A stretch of DNA of 7,981 nt from Candidatus Cloacimonadota bacterium (GTDB lineage: Bacteria; Cloacimonadota; Cloacimonadia; Cloacimonadales; Cloacimonadaceae), in NCBI GenBank assembly GCA_028703735.1, contig JAQVMI010000009.1, forward strand, positions 6,951-14,931, read 5' to 3'. Shown here one piece after another: positions 1 to 5,195 of this stretch. The first letter of the stretch is position 1. Each line of letters starts with the position of its first letter. Both the position numbers and the translations under genes were made by a program. Under the pieces are notes generated by a model. The model did no database searches. It saw only the letters and a program-made list of their open reading frames with translations, and was not told where the DNA came from.

Positions 1-382
1 CGTCTATACCGGTATGTGTAGCACTCAAGGGACATTCACCTCCCCCCCAAGCACTATTGGAAAGTGGCATCACTCCCCCGTTAGTAGATCCGGTGTAAAT
101 ATTATTGTACCCATGCCTGTCCCAATAGGCTGCCATCATAGCAGCAGAGGTAGCGCCGCAACCATAGCTCCAGTCGTATGCTGGAATATCTGCTATCAGT
201 ACTGCACTTCTGGTAGGAGTAACTGATGGTCCGGGGTCTCTTTGCTCCACAGGTATATTGATATTCTCAAACTCACCCATTAAGATACCATCGTTGCTTA
301 AAAAACTGCGAACGAGAGACTGTTGGGCAACAAGGGTGGCGAATATGCAGGAAAATATTAGGGCTGCTATCCATCGTAACAT
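1..382 (-). CDS. Secreted C39-like (papain-fold) domain protein, 3' end off the window
   Basis: The frame is open from an ATG at 382 to the left edge (127 codons), so only the N-terminal part is visible. A ribosome binding site GGAG (391-388) lies five bases before the ATG. Residues 1-20 look like a Sec signal peptide: Arg3, then a hydrophobic run (WIAALIFSCIFATLVA), with possible cleavage after Ala19. After a Pro/Thr-rich stretch (about 45-58) comes the segment AYDWSYGCGATSAAMMAAYW at residues 68-87. This is the usual start of peptidase C39-like domains, with Cys75 in the nucleophile position at the head of a helix. The His and Asp/Asn of the catalytic triad would lie beyond the edge, and I see no Gln just before the Cys for the oxyanion hole, so protease activity is not shown. 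The product is probably exported and may act on peptides or remain an inactive binding domain. A sigma-54-like promoter lies upstream and a sigma-54 activator gene is the next gene upstream. Confidence 0.75.
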   Translation of the reverse strand, partial: MLRWIAALIFSCIFATLVAQQSLVRSFLSNDGILMGEFENINIPVEQRDPGPSVTPTRSAVLIADIPAYDWSYGCGATSAAMMAAYWDRHGYNNIYTGSTNGGVMPLSNSAWGGGECPLSATHTGID

Positions 383-390
383 GTTATCTC

Positions 391-606
391 CTAATTATGT
401 TGTTTGTTTTGTTGCACTTCGTGTTCATGCATTATTTCTGCCATCACCATTGTGTGGTTTTCGGCTGAAAAAGTGCGCATAACATTGTTAAAACTGCCAT
501 CCATTTTGTGATTGGTAAATCCAAGTATTCCGCCCCCATCCTGATCACAGGTTGTGTAAATCTGGCTTATGGAGCATAATTCGAAATCTTTATTTTTTGC
601 TTTCAT
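391..606 (-). CDS. Doubtful small ORF, about 71 residues, unknown function
   Basis: From an ATG at 606 (or a TTG at 636, giving 81 residues) an open frame runs to a TAG at 391. That TAG touches the ribosome binding site of the C39-like gene. The predicted peptide is polar and His/Asn/Gln-rich towards its end (HEHEVQQNKQHN), with two cysteines near residues 11 and 20 and a Gly-rich DQDGGGILG segment. It has no signal peptide or membrane helix, and I do not recognise it. Codon choice looks natural and the end abuts the next gene. Against it, neither start has a Shine-Dalgarno sequence and a good -24/-12 promoter lies inside it at 428-443. It may be a real coupled small gene, a decayed gene or chance. 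Confidence 0.25.
   Translation of the reverse strand: MKAKNKDFELCSISQIYTTCDQDGGGILGFTNHKMDGSFNNVMRTFSAENHTMVMAEIMHEHEVQQNKQHN
428..443 (-). promoter_or_regulatory. Candidate sigma-54 (-24/-12) promoter for the C39-like gene
   Basis: On the minus strand TGGCAG (443-438), five bases (AAATA) and ATGCA (432-428) match the sigma-54 consensus TGGCAC-N5-TTGCA. The invariant GG and GC are present at the correct 10-base separation; only the last base of the -24 box and the first base of the -12 box differ. The expected transcript start is near 417, giving a leader of about 35 bases that carries the GGAG site of the gene starting at 382. The gene upstream on the same strand encodes a sigma-54 activator, which supports the call. 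No start site has been mapped. Confidence 0.5.
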
Positions 607-745
607 GCTGTAATCTAAGTGTGATTTCTGTGCCAAACAGTGAAAAAAGTAGCGTAATTGTAATCACTTGTTATTGCATAACTTGTGGAATCAGTGAAAA
701 TAAACAATGCGGAAAATTTCAAAAAGCTATCTCCAGAGGCTGAAT

Positions 746-757
746 GTGAAATTTCAC
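746..757. promoter_or_regulatory. Perfect 12-bp palindrome GTGAAATTTCAC, possible operator
   Basis: The sequence GTGAAATTTCAC is its own reverse complement. It lies about 65 bp past the stop codon of the sigma-54 activator and about 330 bp upstream of the start inferred from the -24/-12 promoter. It could be a binding site of the Fis-type helix-turn-helix of that activator or of another dimeric regulator. It has no loop and no T-run, so it is not a terminator. Function is inferred from symmetry and place only. Confidence 0.3.
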
Positions 758-820
758 TTTGCTGTTTTTTCTCATTCTTTCGAAACTCCCTGAGAGTAGT
801 TTGGCTTAAGAGTGATTCAT

Positions 821-3064
821 TCAGTTCATTTTTCGGGTGTGTTGCTGCAGATTGAATTTTATTACTCTTCTGTGCAAGGTAGCTTCACTCATCCCAAGAA
901 AGCGTGCTGCATCTTTTTGCTTGCCCTTAGCTTGGATAAGTGCCTTCAGAATTCGGCTTTCTTCGTTTACTTCCTGTTCTGGATGGCATGGTGAAGTAGA
1001 GAGAATAAATGGATTAATCCGGCATAATTCCACGGAGTTCCATTGCAGGGTATTACAGAGAATGAACATGCGTTCCACGATGTTCTTAAGCTCTCGCACG
1101 TTGCCTGGGAAGGAATAATTTACCAGCACATCCAGTAGCGATTTATCCAGATGTGGTTTAGCTTTCTTTAGCTCCTGAGAAAAGAGGTTTACAAAATGAT
1201 GTAAAAGGAGTTCAATGTCCTCCTGCCTTTCCCTGAGGGGTGGAATGGTGATTTCAATGGTATTAAGGCGATGAAACAAATCCAGCCTGAACTTATTATG
1301 CGCAAGCTGCTCTCGCAAATCCTGATTTGTGGCACAGATTATCCTGCTATCAAAATTGATTTCTTTGCTGCTACCCAGAGGCATTACTTTTTTTGTCTCC
1401 AGCACTCTAAGAAGCTTGCTTTGCATTTCGTAGGGCATCTCGGCAATTTCATCCAAAAATAAAGTGCCTTTATCTGCCTGCAGGAAATACCCCTTTGTTT
1501 GTGCCTCAGCACCGGTAAAAGCTCCTCTGGAATGACCGAACAGCTCGCTTTCTATCAGGGAAGCACTTATGGTTGCCACGTTCACAGAAACGAAACTATT
1601 GTGCCTTCGGATGCTGTTTTTATGCACCAGTTGTGCAATCACTTCTTTTCCTGTACCAGATTCTCCCAAGATCAATACATTCACATTAGGATGCTGGGCT
1701 GCCCTCAAAGCAGAATCCAATACTTTGGTGCAAGCCTTACTATTACCGATAAAATCATACTTCTGCTCTGGTTTTCCTATCACAATATTGGGTGTTAAGG
1801 ATTCCAGATTCAGGTCTTTGAGCGAAGGTTTGCCAGAATCCTCTTCAGTTTGCTTGCTAAGTATCTGAGCAATATAGTTATCGGTATCCTCATCCAGCTT
1901 AGAAAAAGCCATAAAGCTGTTTTTATATTCGCCCAGATTGTAATATAGTGTAGCCAGCGATCTGCTTGCCCTTAACAGGTGTGGGTACTGCTTATGTTTT
2001 TTGTAAAACTTAATTGAGCTTTTCAGTAAATCTTTGGCTTGTTCAAAATCTTCCATCGAAACTAAGATATTAGTTTTACTTTCTTCCATTTGCACTTTAT
2101 CGTTTGCAAGGTTGCTTTTTACAGCAAGATCAATAGCTTTATCTATGTATTCCAAGGCTTTATGGTTATCTCCCAAGGAAGCATAACTCATGGAATAGTT
2201 ATTGAACAGGTCTATTAGGAACATGGGTGACACGCCCCTGCATTCCTTTACAGCGGTATAGCACTCATCGAAGTATCCAATTGCTTTGGTGAATTCACCT
2301 TGCCATATCTTCAGATTTCCCTGATTCATAAGCATCAAACATATTTGCTGTAGTGCAGATAGCTCCTTGGCAATCCGAAGTCCATTTACTACCAGCTCTT
2401 CAGCTTTGGCAAAATCTCTTATCTGCATATAAAGTGATGCCAGATTGTTTGTTATGCTAAGCTGAAAACTCGGAAAGTTCAGTATCCGTGCATGCTCGAA
2501 AGCCTGTAACAATACTTTGATGGCTTTATCCACGCTATGCAGCTCCAGATTAAAGCGGGATATCTGCATAAAGGCTGTTATCGTGGTTAAAGAGGGTTCC
2601 ACTCTCTTTATTAAATCCAGTATCCTTTTCTCCTCTTCTTTTGCCGCAGGATAAAGGGATTTGCCATATAAAAAGGTCATGTAAAAAGTGCTGGCATAGA
2701 TTATCAGCTCAAAATCTGTAGATTCAATAGCGAATTCAATTGCCATTTCAAAGCACGGTCTGATGTTTAACTCTATATTCAAGGACTGGCTGCATAAGCC
2801 TTGCAACACATTCCCCTTCACCAAAATGTAATAATCACGATTACTAATTGCCATACTGAGGCATTCAAGAGTAATCAATTCGGATTCTTCAAACTGACGC
2901 ATTGTGAATAACGACTTCGCCTCGAAGTATTTTAGCAAGTTTAAGTCTTCAGAGCTAAGCTGATCTATGGGGTAGTTCTTTAGCAAGTCCAAAGCTTTCG
3001 GGGGATTTTCCTCAGACAAAAGGTTGAAACTATTTATCAATTCTGCTCTATGTATCAGGCTCAT
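821..3064 (-). CDS. Sigma-54-dependent transcriptional activator with N-terminal TPR array
   Basis: The 747-residue protein starts at an ATG with GGAG (3073-3070) five bases upstream. Residues about 20-400 are helical TPR-like repeats (for example around 210-240, 245-275, 290-315 and 365-390). They stand where NtrC-family proteins carry receiver, GAF or PAS domains. Residues about 438-665 are the AAA+ sigma-54 interaction module. Visible motifs are Walker A GESGTGKE (467-474), the sigma-54 contact loop GAFTGA (514-519), Walker B GTLFLDEI (533-540), the arginine-finger region FRLDLFHRL (592-600), PPLRERQEDI (608-617) and FPGNVREL (652-659). Residues about 702-740 form a Fis-type helix-turn-helix (KDAARFLGMSEATLHRRV). 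All catalytic and sigma-contact elements are intact, so it should hydrolyse ATP and open sigma-54 promoters. With no phospho-acceptor domain, activity is presumably set by a partner or ligand binding the TPR array. The likely target is the -24/-12 promoter in the gap downstream. Confidence 0.93.
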   Translation of the reverse strand: MSLIHRAELINSFNLLSEENPPKALDLLKNYPIDQLSSEDLNLLKYFEAKSLFTMRQFEESELITLECLSMAISNRDYYILVKGNVLQGLCSQSLNIELNIRPCFEMAIEFAIESTDFELIIYASTFYMTFLYGKSLYPAAKEEEKRILDLIKRVEPSLTTITAFMQISRFNLELHSVDKAIKVLLQAFEHARILNFPSFQLSITNNLASLYMQIRDFAKAEELVVNGLRIAKELSALQQICLMLMNQGNLKIWQGEFTKAIGYFDECYTAVKECRGVSPMFLIDLFNNYSMSYASLGDNHKALEYIDKAIDLAVKSNLANDKVQMEESKTNILVSMEDFEQAKDLLKSSIKFYKKHKQYPHLLRASRSLATLYYNLGEYKNSFMAFSKLDEDTDNYIAQILSKQTEEDSGKPSLKDLNLESLTPNIVIGKPEQKYDFIGNSKACTKVLDSALRAAQHPNVNVLILGESGTGKEVIAQLVHKNSIRRHNSFVSVNVATISASLIESELFGHSRGAFTGAEAQTKGYFLQADKGTLFLDEIAEMPYEMQSKLLRVLETKKVMPLGSSKEINFDSRIICATNQDLREQLAHNKFRLDLFHRLNTIEITIPPLRERQEDIELLLHHFVNLFSQELKKAKPHLDKSLLDVLVNYSFPGNVRELKNIVERMFILCNTLQWNSVELCRINPFILSTSPCHPEQEVNEESRILKALIQAKGKQKDAARFLGMSEATLHRRVIKFNLQQHTRKMN

Positions 3065-3101
3065 CTTGTCTCCGCTAACATCTTATTTATGATATGGGTT
3101 G

Positions 3102-3160
3102 TGTGTTGCTGATAGGCTTTGCACAATAAACACAAAGCTACAATAATCGGATACAACACA
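3102..3160 (-). promoter_or_regulatory. Nested dyad in the leader of the activator gene
   Basis: Two inverted repeats are nested. The outer arms are TGTGTTG (3102-3108) and CAACACA (3154-3160). The inner arms are GCTTTG (3116-3121) and CAAAGC (3133-3138), with an 11-base loop. The block lies between the proposed transcript start (about 3174) and the ATG at 3064, so the leader RNA could fold into a two-tier hairpin. No T-run follows, so it does not resemble an intrinsic terminator. It could be a structured 5' UTR or a pair of operator half-sites; I recognise no riboswitch class. Confidence 0.35.
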
Positions 3161-3180
3161 TACGTCATCCGTTAGTGGTG

Positions 3181-3210
3181 ATACTAATTGGCAATCTGAT
3201 ATTAAGTCAA
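3181..3210 (-). promoter_or_regulatory. Candidate sigma-70-type promoter of the TPR/sigma-54 activator gene
   Basis: On the minus strand TTGACT (3210-3205, five of six to TTGACA) is followed after 18 bases by TAGTAT (3186-3181, four of six to TATAAT). It lies in the 182-bp gap after the helicase stop codon and would start a leader of about 110 bases before the ATG at 3064. This suggests housekeeping expression of the regulator. The 18-base spacer is slightly long. Confidence 0.45.
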
Positions 3211-3246
3211 GAAAATTTGCTTTGGGGATAGTCTGCTAATGTATTA

Positions 3247-4878
3247 TTATCCGCGGATTTGTCTGCCTTTGTTACGTTTGGTGGGGTTTTCTACTTCCAC
3301 CAAAATGGGGATTCCCAAAACCTTATTACGCGGAATAGCTTTAAGTAATTGCTCTTCATATCTTGCATCAAGATCCACCAAGCAGTAATCCTTATAGATA
3401 TCTATTTGCCCAATCTCGATACTGCGAGCCACTTTCAGCTTGTTTATATAGCGCATAAGTTCGCGCTTATTTAGTTGTTGGTTGGCACCAATGCTAAGCC
3501 TGAATGTTTTGAAGGTAAAGCTTTGTTTGCTTTCTCGTGTACGTTTCTCTTCCGGTTGATCCAGATCAAAATTATCTTTGTAATAGTTCAAAAAGCGGTT
3601 AAACTCCACCGATACAAAGCGTTGAATTAATTCCTCACGAGTCATCCAGCCAAGCTTCTTATAAACACTGGGAAGGAAGGATTCTATCTGCACGGAATCT
3701 ATCTCTACTCTTTCCACGGTATCAATAAAGTTAAACAGTTGTTTTTCGCAAATATCTCTACCAGTTGGTACTTTGGCGAAGGTGATTTCTCTGCCTAAGC
3801 GGTTTTCAATAGCCTTTAAAGCTGCTATCTCCTTAGCATGAACTATAGTAATAGAAATGCCACTTTTCCCGGCTCTTCCGGTTCTGCCGGAGCGATGAAT
3901 ATAAATATCCGGCTCTAAAGGAGCATGGAAATTGATTATATGAGTAAGATCATCCACATCCAATCCACGTGCAGCCACGTCTGTAGCTACTAATAACCGA
4001 ACGTATTTTGACCGGAAACGGCTCATCACAAGTTCACGCTGTCCCTGAGACAAATCACCATGCAATGCATCTGCATTATAGCCATCTTGTTGCAATTTAT
4101 CAGCAATTTCCTGTGTTTCGTTACGAGTGCGACAGAAAATGATGCCATAAATCTTGGGGCTCATATCGGCGATTCGCTTTAAAGCTAAGTATTTATCTCT
4201 GGCAGAAACCCTGTAAAAGAAATGGCTGATGTTCTCTGCACCCTGTTTTTCGTTGCCGGTGGTGATGCGATGTGGATCTTTCATAAAGGTTTGCGCCAAT
4301 TTAGCCACTTCTTTTGGCATGGTTGCAGAAAACAGCAGAGTCTGCTTCTCTTTGGGGGTATGGCTCATTATGCTGAACAAATCTTCCTTGAATCCCATGT
4401 TTAGCATTTCGTCGGCTTCATCCAGAACTAAGCAAGCGATATGATCCACTTTCAAAACTTCCTGACGAATCATATCAAATACTCTGCCGGGAGTTCCCAC
4501 CACAATGTGTGCTCCAGATTTTAAAAGCTCTTTTTGCTTGTAAATAGGTGCTCCACCATATATTGCCACTGTTTTAATCCGAGGCATGTATTTGGCATAA
4601 ACTTCAAAATCTCCGGCAATTTGCAAACATAATTCCCTTGTGGGGCATAAGATAAGGGTTTGCACAGCTTTTTTTTCTATATCAGTTAAGCTAAGCACGG
4701 GAAAACCAAATGCAGCAGTTTTCCCAGTTCCGGTTTGGGCGATAGTAATAAGATCTTTATCATTATCCAACAGCCAAGGAATAGTTAACTCCTGCACGCT
4801 GGTAGGTTTTACAAAGTTCAGGTCTGCTGCAGCTCTTTGCAGCGGTTCAGGTAGGGTGAGATCAGTGAATTTTAACAC
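3247..4878 (-). CDS. deaD: DEAD-box ATP-dependent RNA helicase with DbpA-type RNA-binding tail
   Basis: The 543-residue protein unwinds or remodels RNA, probably in ribosome assembly or cold-stress RNA turnover in the cytoplasm. The core shows the Q motif with Gln29 (KPTSVQELTIP, 24-34), motif I AQTGTGKT (47-54), Ia PTREL (79-83), Ib TPGR (129-132), II DEAD (153-156) and III SAT (184-186). The second RecA domain carries HGDLSQGQR (273-281), ATDVAARGLD (298-307) and HRSGRTGRAG (328-337). A helical linker (about 380-440) leads to a domain at about 455-530 that resembles the DbpA/CsdA RNA-binding fold, then a basic tail (TKRNKGRQIRG). That order fits CsdA/DeaD/CshA-like helicases; true DbpA specificity for 23S rRNA hairpin 92 cannot be judged. 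It starts at GTG, chosen because AAGGAA sits seven bases upstream and the Q motif begins at the usual distance. It stands alone between two gaps. The symbol is by family and not by proven orthology. Confidence 0.93.
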   Translation of the reverse strand: MLKFTDLTLPEPLQRAAADLNFVKPTSVQELTIPWLLDNDKDLITIAQTGTGKTAAFGFPVLSLTDIEKKAVQTLILCPTRELCLQIAGDFEVYAKYMPRIKTVAIYGGAPIYKQKELLKSGAHIVVGTPGRVFDMIRQEVLKVDHIACLVLDEADEMLNMGFKEDLFSIMSHTPKEKQTLLFSATMPKEVAKLAQTFMKDPHRITTGNEKQGAENISHFFYRVSARDKYLALKRIADMSPKIYGIIFCRTRNETQEIADKLQQDGYNADALHGDLSQGQRELVMSRFRSKYVRLLVATDVAARGLDVDDLTHIINFHAPLEPDIYIHRSGRTGRAGKSGISITIVHAKEIAALKAIENRLGREITFAKVPTGRDICEKQLFNFIDTVERVEIDSVQIESFLPSVYKKLGWMTREELIQRFVSVEFNRFLNYYKDNFDLDQPEEKRTRESKQSFTFKTFRLSIGANQQLNKRELMRYINKLKVARSIEIGQIDIYKDYCLVDLDARYEEQLLKAIPRNKVLGIPILVEVENPTKRNKGRQIRG

Positions 4879-4885
4879 TAAGTGG

Positions 4886-4891
4886 TTCCTT
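4886..4891 (-). promoter_or_regulatory. Ribosome binding site fixing the GTG start of the helicase
   Basis: AAGGAA on the minus strand (4891-4886) is seven bases before the GTG at 4878. No in-frame ATG with a better site lies upstream, and the Q motif begins close behind, so the GTG is the best start. Confidence 0.6.
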
Positions 4892-4909
4892 TTTTATGAA
4901 TTTGAGCGC

Positions 4910-4937
4910 ATGGTATCTGAAGTGGTGATTCTGTAAA
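4910..4937 (-). promoter_or_regulatory. Weak sigma-70-like promoter candidate for the helicase gene
   Basis: TTTACA (4937-4932) and TACCAT (4915-4910) on the minus strand are separated by 16 bases, about 32 bp upstream of the GTG start. The -35 box matches five of six and the -10 box four of six. It is in the right place, but similar matches arise by chance in AT-rich gaps. A direct repeat TGTTTAG at 4959-4965 and 4969-4975, exactly 10 bp apart, lies just upstream and could be a regulator site. Confidence 0.3.
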
Positions 4938-5042
4938 GGTTTTTAATTTAAGCAGCTATGTTTAGCAGTGTTTAGAACGTTTCCAGCATGCGCTACCATA
5001 GCATCGCGTGTCCATTACGAATGAAGCAAGTAAAGCAACAGG

Positions 5043-5184
5043 AATAACACTTATCTGCATCAGGGCTTTCTAATCTGTCGAAAAAGCCGGTTTGAAACCG
5101 GCGATATCTGAGACTGAAGTACAGATTGGGTTACAAACCCAATCGTACAACAGGATACAATCCTATGTTACGATTAGTGTTATT
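5043..5184. repeat. 142-bp block with imperfect terminal inverted repeats and three palindromes (MITE/REP-like)
   Basis: The ends AATAACACTTATC (5043-5055) and GATTAGTGTTATT (5172-5184) are inverted copies matching at 12 of 13 positions. Between them lie three palindromes: 5086-5102 (stem GCCGGTT, loop TGA), 5124-5144 (stem GATTGGGTT, loop ACA) and 5152-5164 (stem AGGAT, loop ACA). The third can extend through AACA 5149-5152 with TGTT 5166-5169. GTACA precedes the second and third palindromes (5119 and 5145). On the minus strand all three share the apex GGWTTSWAWCC while the outer stems differ. No clear target-site duplication flanks the block. It resembles a small non-autonomous element or a REP-type palindrome cluster, but with one copy in view this is not proven. 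Confidence 0.5.
5081..5102 (-). terminator. Intrinsic terminator of the sugar-nucleotide operon
   Basis: On the minus strand a perfect stem (GCCGGTT / AACCGGC with loop TCA, 5102-5086) is followed at once by five T residues (5085-5081). It lies about 95 bp past the stop codon of the UDP-glucose dehydrogenase gene, in the right orientation to end that transcript. The GC-rich base of the stem and the T-run fit Rho-independent termination. On the plus strand the stem is followed by no T-run, so it acts one way only. Confidence 0.7.
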
Positions 5185-5195
5185 GTGGTTAAAAA

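Larger units (their letters stand above)
383..820. other. 438-bp gap between the activator gene and the C39-like gene: regulatory region
   Basis: No convincing gene fills this gap; it holds one doubtful small ORF. It contains the candidate sigma-54 promoter (428-443), a 12-bp perfect palindrome (746-757), and three copies of the hexamer GTGAAA on the plus strand at 640, 694 and 746, about 53 bp apart. No intrinsic terminator with a T-run is visible after the activator stop codon at 821, so some read-through is possible. The layout fits an upstream activating region for a sigma-54 promoter. Confidence 0.5.
4879..5195. other. 317-bp gap between the sugar-nucleotide operon and the helicase gene
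   Basis: No gene is visible on either strand. From the right it holds a 142-bp inverted-repeat block with three palindromes (5043-5184), whose last palindrome is the terminator of the operon. Next come about 65 bp with no recognised feature (4976-5042), a TGTTTAG direct repeat (4959-4975), and the helicase promoter candidate with its ribosome binding site (4886-4937). Confidence 0.6.

Noticed and set aside
345..350. Cys12 of the C39-like protein as a lipoprotein lipobox
   Set aside because: The sequence before it (LIFS) has Phe at -2 and lies too early in the hydrophobic run; a signal peptidase I site near residue 19 fits better.
14..482. Short plus-strand frames at the left end (14-226, 258-482)
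   Set aside because: They lie opposite the C39-like gene, whose signal peptide, start signal and Cys motif are clear on the minus strand.
618..636. Second sigma-54-like site with a perfect TGGCAC (635-630) on the minus strand
   Set aside because: At the required spacing the -12 box reads TCACA and lacks the essential G of the GC element. The inferred start would almost coincide with the ATG at 606, leaving no leader.
785..797. ACTC...GAGT hairpin after the activator gene as a terminator
   Set aside because: The stem is only four pairs and is followed by TTTCG instead of a T-run; too weak to call.
1499..1868. Two 99-codon plus-strand frames opposite the AAA+ domain of the activator
   Set aside because: They overlap each other and a gene with intact motifs; no start signals or domain features.
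5036..5155. CAACAGGA direct repeat (5036-5043 and 5148-5155) as a target-site duplication of the 142-bp block
   Set aside because: The second copy lies inside the block and does not flank its right end, so it cannot be the duplication.
5086..5164. Three palindromes as a CRISPR array
   Set aside because: There are no constant repeats with unique spacers; unit sequences differ and only the pairing and apex are shared.
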